The notes under the pieces: model-generated
What the model was told of the DNA's origin: nothing
Databases searched by the model: none
What the model saw: the letters and a program-made list of their open reading frames with translations, nothing else
In this document: piece by piece, positions 8,540 to 18,028 of the stretch
How the letters are laid out: each line of letters starts with the position of its first letter
How positions within the stretch are numbered: position 1 is the first letter of the stretch
Assembly: GCF_030653815.1 (NCBI RefSeq)
Contig: NZ_JAURYQ010000006.1
Span: 203,974-267,973, forward strand
DNA: 64,000 nucleotides
Source: Rhodoferax sp.
Lineage (GTDB): Bacteria > Pseudomonadota > Gammaproteobacteria > Burkholderiales > Burkholderiaceae_C
Direction: 5' to 3'
Made by a program: the position numbers and the translations under genes

Positions 8540-9676
8540 CTATCGCGCGCGCCGTGCCAAGACGGCTTTTGACAGCACGTCCAGGCATTCAAGCGAATCG
8601 TCCCAGCCCAGGCAGGCATCGGTGATGCTCTTGCCAAATTCGAGCTTGTCGGATTTGTCTTTGCCCGGGGTGAACTTTTGCGCCCCGGCGTTCAGGTGGC
8701 TTTCGACCATGACGCCAAACACGCTGTGCGAACCACTGGCGATTTGGGTGGCAATGTCGCGTGCCACATCGAGCTGTTTCTCATGCTGCTTGCTGCTGTT
8801 GGCGTGGCTGCAGTCCACCATCAGAGTGGCCGGCAATTTGGCTTTTTCCAGTTCGGCACAGGCCGCAGCCACGCTGGCGGCGTCATAGTTGGGCGCTTTG
8901 CCGCCGCGCAAAATGACGTGACAGTCTTTGTTGCCGTTGGTTTGCACAATCGCCACCTGGCCGTTTTTGTGCACCGATAAGAAATGATGGCCACCAGCAG
9001 CCGCCTGAATCGCATCGGTGGCGATCCGGATGTTGCCGTCGGTGCCATTCTTGAAGCCGATCGGCGCCGACAGACCGGACGCCAGTTCGCGGTGCACCTG
9101 GCTTTCGGTGGTGCGGGCACCAATTGCGCCCCATGCAATCAGGTCGCCCAGGTACTGCGGAGAGATCACATCCAGAAACTCACTGCCCGCGGGCAGGCCC
9201 AGGCGGTTGATCTCAATCAACAACTGGCGTGCAATGCGCAGGCCTTCATCGATGCGGAAGGATTCGTCCAGGTAGGGGTCGTTGATGAGGCCTTTCCAGC
9301 CCACCGTGGTGCGTGGCTTCTCGAAATACACGCGCATCACAATTTCCAGCGTGTCAGCGTATTTGTCGCGCTGCTCTTTCAAGCGGCGGGCGTACTCGAT
9401 GGCCGCCGCCGGGTCATGAATCGAGCATGGGCCAATGATCACCAGCAGCCGGTCGTCCTTGCCCGCCATGATGTGATGAATATGGCGCCGGGTGCTGCTG
9501 ATCATCTTCTCCACGGGTGTCCCCTGAATCGGAAAAAAGCGGATCAAATGCTCGGGCGGCGGTAACACGGTGATGTCCTTGATGCGTTCGTTATCTGTCT
9601 GACCGGTGCGGTCAGTGGCGGGACTTGGCGAGTTGGTACCCCAGGCATCTTTATCAGCAGTGGCTTTGGCATTCAT
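8540..9676 (-). CDS. aroG: 3-deoxy-7-phosphoheptulonate (DAHP) synthase, class I
   Basis: This enzyme condenses PEP with erythrose-4-phosphate, the first step of the shikimate pathway to Phe, Tyr and Trp. Family motifs include LLVIIGPCSIHDP, KPRTTVGWKGLINDP, GARTTESQVHRELASGL and MVDCSHANSSK, which hold substrate and metal ligands. The ATG at 9676 is preferred over one at 9691 because AGGAAA lies 8 bases upstream; the product is then 378 residues. The gene sits behind a leader peptide rich in Phe and Tyr codons and an intrinsic terminator (separate entries), so it is very probably controlled by transcription attenuation in addition to feedback inhibition. Confidence 0.96.
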   Translation of the reverse strand: MNAKATADKDAWGTNSPSPATDRTGQTDNERIKDITVLPPPEHLIRFFPIQGTPVEKMISSTRRHIHHIMAGKDDRLLVIIGPCSIHDPAAAIEYARRLKEQRDKYADTLEIVMRVYFEKPRTTVGWKGLINDPYLDESFRIDEGLRIARQLLIEINRLGLPAGSEFLDVISPQYLGDLIAWGAIGARTTESQVHRELASGLSAPIGFKNGTDGNIRIATDAIQAAAGGHHFLSVHKNGQVAIVQTNGNKDCHVILRGGKAPNYDAASVAAACAELEKAKLPATLMVDCSHANSSKQHEKQLDVARDIATQIASGSHSVFGVMVESHLNAGAQKFTPGKDKSDKLEFGKSITDACLGWDDSLECLDVLSKAVLARRAR

Positions 9677-9713
9677 GGGCGGTTTCCTCATAAAGTTGAG
9701 ATCAAAAACACAT

Positions 9714-9744
9714 AAAAAAACCGCCGGGTGTGCCGGCGGTTTTT
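9714..9744 (-). terminator. Attenuator terminator in the aroG leader
   Basis: Read on the minus strand, the stem CCGCCGG / CCGGCGG (plus strand 9721-9727 and 9733-9739) with a 5-base loop, extended by flanking A/T pairs, is followed by seven Ts, a strong intrinsic terminator. It stands between the leader peptide and aroG, 38 bases before the start codon, so it cannot serve aroG as an end-of-gene terminator. The alternative pairing partner of its 5' arm is ACCGGCGGT inside the leader peptide codons (plus strand 9787-9795). Confidence 0.85.
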
Positions 9745-9774
9745 CAAGATTCAGTACGTTTGGATCAGCTACGT

Positions 9775-9843
9775 TCAGAACTCTCTACCGCCGGTGGCGC
9801 TTGAGAACCAAAAATAAGCAAAGAAAAAATACACTGACTTCAT
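9775..9843 (-). CDS. aroG leader peptide (22 residues, aromatic-rich)
   Basis: A short open frame on the minus strand, ATG at 9843 and TGA at 9775-9777, encodes MKSV followed by YFFFAYFWF: five Phe, two Tyr and one Trp in nine consecutive residues. This strongly resembles the E. coli pheL leader peptide in layout. The codons just after the aromatic run (A16 to G19) contain ACCGGCGGT, complementary to the 5' arm of the downstream terminator, so a ribosome stalled for lack of charged tRNA-Phe or tRNA-Tyr would free this antiterminator segment. A small CGCC/GGCG hairpin in the same segment fits the protector role. I see no strong Shine-Dalgarno sequence before the ATG, the one weak point. Confidence 0.82.
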   Translation of the reverse strand: MKSVYFFFAYFWFSSATGGREF

Positions 9844-9911
9844 GGCATTGAAATGTAGCACAGTCGCGTCAACCCAAACTGACAGGGTCGGCCATCATGT
9901 CTAACTTGACT

Positions 9912-11372
9912 TCAAGCCGTGCCGCCGACCGTCAGGCCGTCAATCCGCAGCGTGGGCTGCCCCACACCAACAGGCACACTTTGCCCTTCTTTACCGCAGG
10001 TGCCGACACCGCTGTCGAGCTTCATGTCATTGCCGATCAAGCTGACACGCTTCAGCACATCAGGCCCGCTGCCCACCAGCGTCGCGCCCTTGACCGGGTA
10101 CAAAATCTTGCCGTTTTCGACCCAGTAGGCCTGGCTTGCCGAGAACACGAACTTGCCTGAGGTGATGTCCACCTGGCCACCCCCGAAATTGGTGGCATAA
10201 AGGCCTTTCTTGATGCTGGCCACAATTTCCTCGGGGGCCTTGTCGCCGCCCAGCATGTAGGTGTTGGTCATGCGCGGAATCGGCACATGCGCGTAGCTTT
10301 CACGCCGTCCATTGCCTGTTGGCTTGACGCCCATCAGGCGGGCGTTCATGGCATCCTGAATGTAGCCTTTGAGAATGCCGTCTTCAATCAGCACATTGCG
10401 GCCACTGGCATTGCCTTCGTCATCAACGTTGAGCGAACCGCGCCGGTCACTCAGCGTGCCATCGTCCAGCACGGTCACCCCTTTGGCGGCCACCCGTTGG
10501 CCAATCCGGCCACTGAAGGCACTGGACCCCTTGCGGTTGAAGTCACCTTCCAGGCCATGACCGATGGCTTCGTGCAGCAAAATGCCAGGCCAACCTGAAC
10601 CCAGTACCACCGTCATTTCCCCCGCAGGCGCAGGCCGCGCCTCCAGATTGGTCAGCGCAGCCGAGACCGCCTCGTCGACATACTGGCCGATCAGCGCGTC
10701 ATCAAAATAGGCAAAACCAAAACGGCCACCGCCGCCAGCTGAACCCATCTCGCGACGGCCTTGTTGCTCGGCAATCACGGTCACACTCAGGCGCACCAGC
10801 GGGCGCACGTCGGCCGCCAGCGTGCCGTCAGCACGCGCCACCAGCACCACGTCGTACTCTGCCGCCAGCCCCGCCATGACCTGCGCCACGCGCGGATCTT
10901 TCGCGCGGGCCAACTGCTCTACTTTTTCGAGCAACTGGACCTTGGCGGTACTGTCGAGGCTGGCAATGGGATCCAGCCCGTTGTACAGGGAGCGGGAAGA
11001 CGCTATTTTTTTGCTGGGCACACGTGCCCGTCCGACCTGGGCAACGCTGGAGATGGAACGCACCGTGCGCGCGGCATCCAGCAGCGACACTTCGGAAATA
11101 TCATCCGAGTAGGCAAAAGCCGTTTTCTCACCACTGACGGCGCGCACACCGACCCCCTGGTCAATCGAGAAAGAGCCGGTCTTGACAATGCCTTCTTCCA
11201 GGCTCCAGCCTTCGGATCGGGTGTACTGGAAATACAGGTCGGCTTCATCGACCTTGTGCGCCTTGATTTCCGCCAGCGCGCGCGCCAAGTGGGATTCATC
11301 CAACCCGAAAGGGGTGAGCAGCAAGGACTTGGCAATGGCCAGGCGTTCAAGGGTGGGTTCGCGTGAAATCAT
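9912..11372 (-). CDS. tldD: Metalloprotease TldD
   Basis: TldD pairs with TldE/PmbA to form a zinc protease that trims small peptides and modified peptides such as microcin precursors. The zinc motif HEAIGHGLEGDF lies near residue 270, and the C-terminal region with conserved Gly/Asn turns (FGGGQVDITSGKFVFSASQAYWVENGK) is typical. The length is 486. It lies between the aroG leader and rodA on the same strand; pmbA is not in the window. Confidence 0.96.
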   Translation of the reverse strand: MISREPTLERLAIAKSLLLTPFGLDESHLARALAEIKAHKVDEADLYFQYTRSEGWSLEEGIVKTGSFSIDQGVGVRAVSGEKTAFAYSDDISEVSLLDAARTVRSISSVAQVGRARVPSKKIASSRSLYNGLDPIASLDSTAKVQLLEKVEQLARAKDPRVAQVMAGLAAEYDVVLVARADGTLAADVRPLVRLSVTVIAEQQGRREMGSAGGGGRFGFAYFDDALIGQYVDEAVSAALTNLEARPAPAGEMTVVLGSGWPGILLHEAIGHGLEGDFNRKGSSAFSGRIGQRVAAKGVTVLDDGTLSDRRGSLNVDDEGNASGRNVLIEDGILKGYIQDAMNARLMGVKPTGNGRRESYAHVPIPRMTNTYMLGGDKAPEEIVASIKKGLYATNFGGGQVDITSGKFVFSASQAYWVENGKILYPVKGATLVGSGPDVLKRVSLIGNDMKLDSGVGTCGKEGQSVPVGVGQPTLRIDGLTVGGTA

Positions 11373-11451
11373 CGCGCGATTTTAGGGCTTGGGGTCAAAC
11401 AGCCGTGTTGACAGCCCGGCGCAACCCCTTGAGCCATGCGGTAAACCGGAC

Positions 11452-12606
11452 TTACGACTGGACCAGCCGCTTGGATTTGGCAATCGACATCAAGATGCCC
11501 AAGCCAAGCCCCAGGGTGACCATGGCGGTGCCGCCATAGCTGATGAACGGCAGCGGCACCCCCACCACTGGCAAAATACCACTGACCATACCCATGTTCA
11601 CGAAGGCGTAACAGAAGAAAATCATTGCCATCGCGCCACCCAACAAACGGGTAAACACGGTGGGCGCCCCCAGCGCAATCACCAGCGCGCGCAGCACCAA
11701 AAAGACAAAAGCAGCGATCAGCAGGATATTGCCAAACAGACCGAACTCTTCAGAAAAAGCGGCAAAAATGAAATCGGTGGTGCGCTCCGGAATGAACTCC
11801 AGATGGGTTTGCGTCCCCTGCATGAAGCCCTTGCCCCATAAGCCACCGGAGCCAATCGCGATCATGCCCTGAATGATGTGAAAGCCCTTGCCCAGCGGAT
11901 CACGCCCCGGGTCCAACAGCGTGCACACCCGCTGTTGCTGGTAGTCGTGCAGCAGCGGCCAGTTGACGCCGTCGGCGCACAGTTCGGGCTCGAACACCAC
12001 CAGCAAGCTCATGCCCAGCAAAGCCAGAACCAGCGGCGGGGCCACCAACTTCCAGCTCAAGCCGGCAAAAAATATGACGGACAGCCCGGCAGCCAGCACC
12101 AGCAGCGAGGTGCCCAGGTCCGGCTGTTTCATGATCAAGCCGACAGGCAGTATCAACAACATGGCCGCCACGATGAAATCCAGTGGCCGCAATTGCCCCT
12201 CACGCTTCTGAAACCACCACGCCAACATCAGCGGCATGGCAATCTTGAGAATCTCACTGGGCTGAATGGTCACGCCCACATTCAACCAGCGCCTGGCACC
12301 CTTTTTGGTCACGCCGAAGATCGCCACGGCAATCAACAACGCCACGCCCAGAACGTACAGAGGCACCGCCAGGGCCATGAGGCGCTGCGGCGGAATTTGC
12401 GCCACCACGAACATGATGAAGCCGGCGATCAGCATATTGCGCGCATGGTCTTCAAAGCGCGTGCCGTGGTCGTAACCCGATGAGTACATGGTCAGCAGCC
12501 CCCCGCACACCAGAATGAAGACGGCAAAGGCCAGCGGCCCGTCAAACCCTGAAAACCAGGGTGACAAGCGGCGCGACAAGGAAGGACGTTCAAAAACCAG
12601 GGACAT
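11452..12606 (-). CDS. rodA: Rod shape-determining protein RodA (SEDS glycosyltransferase)
   Basis: RodA is the integral-membrane SEDS peptidoglycan polymerase of the elongasome, working with PBP2. The sequence is a run of about ten hydrophobic segments, with the SEDS signatures GGLWGKGFMQGTQTHLEFIPE and, at the C-terminus, GVPLPFISYGGTAMV. The conserved catalytic Asp region (ERTTDFIFA) is present. The 384-residue length fits RodA rather than FtsW. The mreBCD and mrdA genes usually placed upstream are absent; dtd and tyrS lie there instead. Confidence 0.95.
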   Translation of the reverse strand: MSLVFERPSLSRRLSPWFSGFDGPLAFAVFILVCGGLLTMYSSGYDHGTRFEDHARNMLIAGFIMFVVAQIPPQRLMALAVPLYVLGVALLIAVAIFGVTKKGARRWLNVGVTIQPSEILKIAMPLMLAWWFQKREGQLRPLDFIVAAMLLILPVGLIMKQPDLGTSLLVLAAGLSVIFFAGLSWKLVAPPLVLALLGMSLLVVFEPELCADGVNWPLLHDYQQQRVCTLLDPGRDPLGKGFHIIQGMIAIGSGGLWGKGFMQGTQTHLEFIPERTTDFIFAAFSEEFGLFGNILLIAAFVFLVLRALVIALGAPTVFTRLLGGAMAMIFFCYAFVNMGMVSGILPVVGVPLPFISYGGTAMVTLGLGLGILMSIAKSKRLVQS

Positions 12607-12613
12607 GCGGCGA

Positions 12614-13090
12614 TTATCGCGAAGCGCTGCCGCCCGGCGGCACCCGAAGCGGTATCGTCACCGGCCCGTCGTTCAGCAGACAAACCTGCATGTCTGCGCC
12701 AAACACACCCGTCTGCACCTGGCTGTGCAGGGCGTGGGCCTGGGCCACCACGTGCTTGTACAAGTGCAGGCCTTCGCCGGGGTCTGCCGCTGCTGCAAAA
12801 CCTGGCCGGTTGCCGCCTGAGGTGTCAGCCGCCAGCGTGAATTGACTCACCAGCAGCAGCCCCCCCGAATGCCCCAAGCCATCCATGTCTTGCAGACTAT
12901 GGTTCATCTTGCCCGCAGCATCATTGAAGATGCGCAGCTTCAGGATCTTGGCCAGCAACTTGTCGCCTTGCAGCTCCGTGTCACCCCGCTCGGCGCACAG
13001 CAAGACCAGCAGGCCCGGACCAATTTCACCGACCACCGAGCCAGCCACTTCAACCCGGGCGTGGCGCACCCGCTGCAACAAAGCCATCAT
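12614..13090 (-). CDS. dtd: D-aminoacyl-tRNA deacylase
   Basis: Dtd hydrolyses D-amino acids mischarged onto tRNA and also clears Gly-tRNA-Ala. The motifs [10 protein letters not shown] and LNDGPVTIP (family SQxT and Gly-cisPro) form its active site. I place the start at 13090, where GGAG lies 9 bases upstream, giving about 158 residues and the family-typical beginning [11 protein letters not shown]; the frame is open further up to 13129. The gene lies directly upstream of rodA and downstream of tyrS. Association with tyrosyl-tRNA synthetase makes sense because D-Tyr-tRNA is a classic Dtd substrate. Confidence 0.93.
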   Translation of the reverse strand: MMALLQRVRHARVEVAGSVVGEIGPGLLVLLCAERGDTELQGDKLLAKILKLRIFNDAAGKMNHSLQDMDGLGHSGGLLLVSQFTLAADTSGGNRPGFAAAADPGEGLHLYKHVVAQAHALHSQVQTGVFGADMQVCLLNDGPVTIPLRVPPGGSASR

Positions 13091-13147
13091 GAGAGGACGC
13101 TCCGTCGGCCGCTGGGCATGGCAAGGCAATCCAGGAGCAAATAATGG

Positions 13148-14392
13148 TCAGGACAGCGTGACGCGGGCAAACTTGCGTTTACCGACTTGCAGCACATAGG
13201 TGCCTGCGCCCAGCTTGAGCCCCTTGTCACTCACCACGCCGGAGTCCAGGCGCACACCACCGCCGTCAATCAGGCGGTTGCCCTCACCGCTGGATGTCGC
13301 CAGCCCGGCCATTTTCAGCAGTGCGGCAATGCCAACGGGCAGCCCATCCTGCGCCAGGGGCAGCGTCAACTCGGCAATCTCATCCGGGACACCACCCCGG
13401 CTGCGGTTGATGAAGTCCTGCTCGGCGGCATCGGCCGCAGCGCGCGAGTGAAAGCGCGTGGTGATTTCCTTGGCCAGCGCCACCTTGGCATCCTTCGGGT
13501 TACGTCCCGCCAGCACCTCGGCCTTCAGAGCCGCAATTTCGGCTTCCGACTTGAAGCTCAGCAAGGTGTACCAGCGCCACATCAGCACGTCAGAGATGCT
13601 GAGCACCTTGGCAAACATGGTGTTGGCATCCTCGGAAATGCCGATGTAGTTGCCCTTGCTCTTGGACATTTTTTCAATGCCGTCAAGGCCTTCGAGCAAT
13701 GGCATGGTCAGAATACACTGCGGCTCCTGGCCGTATTCGGCTTGCAAGTGGCGCCCCATCAACAGGTTGAATTTTTGATCGGTGCCGCCCAGTTCCAGGT
13801 CACTTTTCAAGGCCACGCTGTCGTAACCCTGCATCAGCGGGTACAAGAACTCGTGCACGCTGATGGGGGTGCCGGCATGGAAACGGTCGTGAAAGTCGTT
13901 GCGTTCCATCATGCGTGCCACGGTGTAGCGCGCTGCCAGTTCGATCATGCCGCGCGATCCCAAAGCGTCACCCCACTCGCTGTTATAGCGAATCTCGGTT
14001 CTCGCAGGGTCCAGCACCATCGAAGCCTGGCGATAATAGGTTTGCGCGTTGACCTCAATTTGCTCACGGGTCAAGGGCGGACGCGTGGTGTTGCGCCCTG
14101 ACGGGTCACCGATCAACGTGGTGAAATCGCCAATCAAAAAGATGACGGTATGACCCAGATCCTGCAATTGACGCAGCTTGTTGAGGACCACGGTGTGGCC
14201 AATATGAATGTCGGGCGCCGTGGGGTCCAGCCCAAGCTTGATGCGCAACGGTTTGCCCGTGGCCTCCGCGCGGGCCAGCTTTTTCAGCCAATCATCCTGC
14301 GGGATCAACTCTTCACAGCCGCGTAGCGTCACTGCCAAGGCCTCCTTGACACGATCAGATACAGAAAATGGAGGCGTTTTGGCGTTTGTCAT
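13148..14392 (-). CDS. tyrS: Tyrosyl-tRNA synthetase
   Basis: TyrS charges tRNA-Tyr. The class I signatures are HIGHT (DIHIGHTVVLNKLRQ, near residue 80) and KMSKS (EKMSKSKGNYIG, near residue 240). The C-terminal 65 residues form an S4-like RNA-binding domain (LIDGGGVRLDSGVVSDKG). The length of 414 fits the TyrRS subgroup of Burkholderiales. It is divergent from the M23 peptidase gene; a TATAAA-like element on the minus strand in that gap (about 14431-14436) could be its -10. Confidence 0.96.
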   Translation of the reverse strand: MTNAKTPPFSVSDRVKEALAVTLRGCEELIPQDDWLKKLARAEATGKPLRIKLGLDPTAPDIHIGHTVVLNKLRQLQDLGHTVIFLIGDFTTLIGDPSGRNTTRPPLTREQIEVNAQTYYRQASMVLDPARTEIRYNSEWGDALGSRGMIELAARYTVARMMERNDFHDRFHAGTPISVHEFLYPLMQGYDSVALKSDLELGGTDQKFNLLMGRHLQAEYGQEPQCILTMPLLEGLDGIEKMSKSKGNYIGISEDANTMFAKVLSISDVLMWRWYTLLSFKSEAEIAALKAEVLAGRNPKDAKVALAKEITTRFHSRAAADAAEQDFINRSRGGVPDEIAELTLPLAQDGLPVGIAALLKMAGLATSSGEGNRLIDGGGVRLDSGVVSDKGLKLGAGTYVLQVGKRKFARVTLS

Positions 14393-14530
14393 AAGGGTTT
14401 TTCCGGATGCAACGCATCGGGCGGGGTTTATACTCTGAGATTGTTTTTGCAGCTGATTTTACGTGGGCGTGACTGCTCTTTTTTTCTCACCTGTTGTGTC
14501 TTTTACACAAGCCTCATCCCAGGATTCACT

Positions 14531-15922
14531 TTGATCAAGCAAATTATTGCGATCGGCCAGGTATTTTCAAGCACGGCCGCCCGTTGGATCAAGCAGCACC
14601 CAAAACGCGTGACGGCCACGGTGGCAGCCTTGTTGCTGAGCGGTGGCGGTGGCGCATTTGCTGTGGCGTCGCTCGGCCCCGACGCTGCTGACCTGCCGGT
14701 TCGCGAAATACTCGAAACCGTGCAGCCCTTGGCTTATTCCGACTATAGCCGCGAGGCTGAATCTGCGTATGTGCTCTACCGCACAGATAGCACGCGTTCC
14801 AATGACACCGCAGACACGCTGCTCAAGCGCCTGGGCATTGACGACGCGCAGGCAGCGGCTTATCTGCGCAGTGACGGCAACGCCCGGCAGATTTTGCTGG
14901 GCCGCAGTGGCCGCCAGGTGACCGCGGAAGCGCTCAGCGACCAGCGCCTGAACAAACTCACAGCCCGTTGGACCGCCGACAACGAGGGCCACTTTCAACG
15001 TCTGGTCATTGAGCGCACTGGCAATGGCTTCACCACGCGACTGGAGACTGCTGCCTTGCGCGCCAGCAGTCAACTGGCCAGCGGCACCATTCAGAGTTCA
15101 TTGTTCGTCGCCACCGATGAAGCCAAGATTCCCGATGCCGTTGCTGTGCAATTGGCCGAAATTTTTTCCGGCGACATCGACTTTCGCCGCGAACTGCGCA
15201 AGGGCGACCGTTTTTCAGTGGTCTATGAAACCCTTGAAGGCGACGGCGAGCCGCTGCGCACGGGTCGCGTCTTGAGCGCCGAATTTGTCAATGCCGGCAA
15301 GTCCCATCAGGCCATGTGGTTTGACGAACCTGCTGCCGGACAATCAGGCGACAGCCTGCAGGCCGGGAACCCCATCAGCAAAGGCGGTTATTACACGCTC
15401 GATGGCCAAAGCCTGCGTCGCGCTTTCCTGAGCTCACCCGTCGCCTTTTCGCGCGTCAGCAGCGGATTTGCCATGCGCTTTCACCCGGTCCTGAAACAAA
15501 TGCGCGCCCATCTTGGCACCGACTTTGCAGCCAGCACCGGCACACCGGCACGCACGGTGGGTGATGGTGTGGTGACCTTCGCAGGCGTTCAAAACGGGTA
15601 TGGCAACGTCGTTTTCATCAAACATCGCGGCGAAACCGAAACGGTGTATGCCCACTTGAGCAAGCTCCTGGTCAGCCGAGGTGACAAGGTCAGCCAGGGT
15701 CAAACCATTGGTCTGGTCGGCTCGACGGGCTGGGCAACCGGCCCCCACCTGCACTTTGAAGTGCGCCACAATGGCGTCCAGCAGGACCCCATGAAAGTGG
15801 CCCAGAAGAGCGAAACCGTGCCAGTCACAGCAGCACGCAAGCCCGTTTTTGACCAAATGGCACAACAAGCCCGCGTCGCGCTGGCAGCCGCCGCCAGCAT
15901 GGAAGTGACCAGCGCGCAGTAA
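14531..15922 (+). CDS. M23-family murein metallopeptidase, membrane-anchored
   Basis: This protein of about 463 residues has an N-terminal hydrophobic segment (VTATVAALLLSGGGGAFAVAS), a long periplasmic region and a C-terminal LytM/M23 domain with both zinc motifs: HLGTDFAA near residue 345 and HLHFEVRHNG near residue 420. It is expected to cut or sense cross-linked peptidoglycan. I choose a TTG start at 14531 because AGGA lies 6 bases upstream and the product then starts in the family-typical LIKQIIAIGQ way; the frame is open to 14441. It lies 5 bases ahead of anmK and is probably cotranscribed, pairing wall cleavage with fragment recycling. Confidence 0.88.
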   Translation: MIKQIIAIGQVFSSTAARWIKQHPKRVTATVAALLLSGGGGAFAVASLGPDAADLPVREILETVQPLAYSDYSREAESAYVLYRTDSTRSNDTADTLLKRLGIDDAQAAAYLRSDGNARQILLGRSGRQVTAEALSDQRLNKLTARWTADNEGHFQRLVIERTGNGFTTRLETAALRASSQLASGTIQSSLFVATDEAKIPDAVAVQLAEIFSGDIDFRRELRKGDRFSVVYETLEGDGEPLRTGRVLSAEFVNAGKSHQAMWFDEPAAGQSGDSLQAGNPISKGGYYTLDGQSLRRAFLSSPVAFSRVSSGFAMRFHPVLKQMRAHLGTDFAASTGTPARTVGDGVVTFAGVQNGYGNVVFIKHRGETETVYAHLSKLLVSRGDKVSQGQTIGLVGSTGWATGPHLHFEVRHNGVQQDPMKVAQKSETVPVTAARKPVFDQMAQQARVALAAAASMEVTSAQ

Positions 15923-15927
15923 GCTCC

Positions 15928-17058
15928 TTGGCCGCGTCGCGCGTGACGGAGTTATTCATTGGCCTGATGTCAGGCACCTCAATGGACGGTGTCGATGGCG
16001 TCTTGGCCGACTTCAGCACCTCACCGCTCACGGTGCGCGCCCATGCCAGCGCCGCCATGGAACCTGCTCTGAAAGCTGAGTTGCTGGCACTCAACCAGCC
16101 AGGAGCCAATGAATTGCATCGCGCCGCCTTGGCGGCCAACGCGCTGATGCGCGTCTATGCCGGCGTGGTCCAACAACTGCTGTCCAGTTCTGCCACTGCG
16201 CCTGGGCAGGTTCAGGCGATTGGCGCCCACGGGCAAACCGTTCGGCATCAGCCCCAACAGCACGACGCCACGGGTTACACACTGCAACTCGCCAATCCGT
16301 CCTTGCTGGCTGAATTGACCGGCATCGATGTGGTGGCGGACTTCAGGAGCCGCGACGTTGCAGCGGGTGGCCAGGGTGCACCCCTGGTACCCGCCTTTCA
16401 CCAGGCAGTATTTGGCAAAGCCGGCCAAACCAGGGCCGTGCTCAATATCGGCGGCATGGCGAATCTGACGTTACTGGGCCCGGCGTCGACGGATGATGTG
16501 CTCGGCTTTGATTGCGGGCCCGGCAACGCCATGATGGATGCCTGGTGCCAGCGCCACCTGGGGCAGGCCTTCGACGCCGATGGCGTCTGGGCGGCCAGCG
16601 GTCAGGTGCTGCCTGACTTGCTCAGGACCCTGCTGACAGCGCCTTTTTTCGCATTGTCACCGCCCAAGAGCACGGGGCGTGATTTGTTCAGTCCCGACTG
16701 GCTTGCCGTGCAACTTCGCGACTTTGCCGATGCTGCACCCGCCGATGTCCAGGCCACACTCACCGAACTGACCGCGAGAACCTGCGCCACAGCGGTGGAG
16801 ACGTATGGAGCCGGCAGCCAACAACTACTCGTTTGCGGCGGCGGCGCCTTCAACGCCCACCTGATGGCCCGCCTGCGCGCGTTGCTGCCAAGCGTCACGA
16901 TTTTGCCCTCTGACGCCTGCGGCCTGCCGGCACAGCAAGTGGAGGCCACCGCCTTTGCCTGGCTGGCCCGCAAAACCATGCGTCGCGAAACCTTGGACCT
17001 GCAAAGCATCACGGGCACCCGAGGTGCCCGTGTACTGGGTGCGATTTATCCGGCCTGA
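15928..17058 (+). CDS. anmK: Anhydro-N-acetylmuramic acid kinase
   Basis: AnmK phosphorylates and opens 1,6-anhydroMurNAc released by lytic transglycosylases, feeding it back to GlcNAc-6-P. The first conserved motif, FIGLMSGTSMDGVDGVL, begins about 10 residues from the start, and DFRSRDVAAGGQGAPLVP is the second. There is no ATG: the candidates are TTG at 15928 and GTG at 15943, and neither has a strong ribosome site, which fits coupling to the M23 gene that ends 5 bases earlier. Confidence 0.93.
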   Translation: MAASRVTELFIGLMSGTSMDGVDGVLADFSTSPLTVRAHASAAMEPALKAELLALNQPGANELHRAALAANALMRVYAGVVQQLLSSSATAPGQVQAIGAHGQTVRHQPQQHDATGYTLQLANPSLLAELTGIDVVADFRSRDVAAGGQGAPLVPAFHQAVFGKAGQTRAVLNIGGMANLTLLGPASTDDVLGFDCGPGNAMMDAWCQRHLGQAFDADGVWAASGQVLPDLLRTLLTAPFFALSPPKSTGRDLFSPDWLAVQLRDFADAAPADVQATLTELTARTCATAVETYGAGSQQLLVCGGGAFNAHLMARLRALLPSVTILPSDACGLPAQQVEATAFAWLARKTMRRETLDLQSITGTRGARVLGAIYPA

Positions 17059-17077
17059 GCCGGCCTACGCGGCTTGG

Positions 17078-17440
17078 TCAGGAAAAGCTGGAACCACAGC
17101 CACAGGTGGTCGTGGCATTGGGGTTCTTGATGACAAACTGTGCGCCCTGCAAGTCTTCCTTGTAGTCAATCTCTGCGCCCACCAGATACTGGTAACTCAT
17201 GGCATCAATCAACAGGGAAACACCGTTCTTGGTCATGGTGGTGTCATCGTCGTTGGTGATTTCATCAAAGGTGAAACCGTACTGAAAACCCGAACAACCA
17301 CCACCCTGCACGAACACGCGCAATTTGAGATCAGGATTACCCTCTTCGGCAATCAGGTCAGCCACTTTGGCGGCCGCGCTGTCGGTGAACAAAATCGGGG
17401 CTGGCATTTCGGTTTGAATGTCTTCGGCAACGGCGCTCAT
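17078..17440 (-). CDS. erpA: Iron-sulfur cluster insertion protein ErpA
   Basis: ErpA is an A-type carrier that hands Fe-S clusters to target apoproteins. The three cluster cysteines are present: one in [13 protein letters not shown] and two in the C-terminal CGCGSSFS. The length of 120 is normal. The gene converges with anmK. The 184-base region upstream (17441-17624) holds its promoter and, at the far end, the rpsI terminator. Confidence 0.95.
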   Translation of the reverse strand: MSAVAEDIQTEMPAPILFTDSAAAKVADLIAEEGNPDLKLRVFVQGGGCSGFQYGFTFDEITNDDDTTMTKNGVSLLIDAMSYQYLVGAEIDYKEDLQGAQFVIKNPNATTTCGCGSSFS

Positions 17441-17572
17441 GGGTTTCTCCTGTAATTGGAACTGATGAAATGGTACAGTAATTTGATCAAGTTTTGACCT
17501 GCTGATGATTTGCCGCTAGTTTCAGTGTGGTTTTTTCTGGCGGGCACTTCGGAGTGACCCAGGCTCAAAACG

Positions 17573-17610
17573 CAAGAAGCCGCCGGAACTTGCATCCCGG
17601 CGGCTTCTTG
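17573..17610 (-). terminator. Intrinsic terminator of rplM-rpsI
   Basis: A 14-bp perfect stem (17573-17586 with 17597-17610) and a 10-base loop start about 15 bases after the rpsI stop. Read on the minus strand it is followed by CGTTTTGAG, giving a short U tract. This ends the ribosomal-protein operon before erpA. Confidence 0.85.
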
Positions 17611-17624
17611 ACAGACAGCGTAGA

Positions 17625-18017
17625 TTAACGCTTGCTGAACTGCTTGCGACGGCGGGCACCGTGCAAACCGACCTTCTTACGTTCGACTTCACGGGCATCG
17701 CGGGTCACGAAACCGGCTTTGCTCAGCTCGGACTTGAGCGTGGCGTCGTAGTCGATCAGGGCACGGGTGATACCGTGGCGCACTGCACCTGCCTGGCCGG
17801 ACTCGCCGCCGCCTGCCACATTGACCATGATGTCAAAGGTTTCAGCGTGGTTGGTCAGCATCAGAGGCTGCTTGCAGATCATGATCGAGGTTTCACGGCC
17901 GAAGAACTTTTGAATGTCCTTGCCGTTGACAACGATCTGGCCGGAGCCTTTTTTCAGGAAAACACGGGCGACGCTGGATTTGCGACGGCCGGTACCATTG
18001 TTCCATTCACCAATCAT
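17625..18017 (-). CDS. rpsI: 30S ribosomal protein S9
   Basis: S9 is a 30S head protein whose C-terminal tail reaches the P-site tRNA. The N-terminal [17 protein letters not shown] and the C-terminal [11 protein letters not shown] tail ending in Arg are diagnostic. At 130 residues it has the usual size. It lies 11 bases downstream of rplM, the standard L13-S9 operon. Confidence 0.98.
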   Translation of the reverse strand: MIGEWNNGTGRRKSSVARVFLKKGSGQIVVNGKDIQKFFGRETSIMICKQPLMLTNHAETFDIMVNVAGGGESGQAGAVRHGITRALIDYDATLKSELSKAGFVTRDAREVERKKVGLHGARRRKQFSKR

Positions 18018-18028
18018 TTCAAGGCTCC

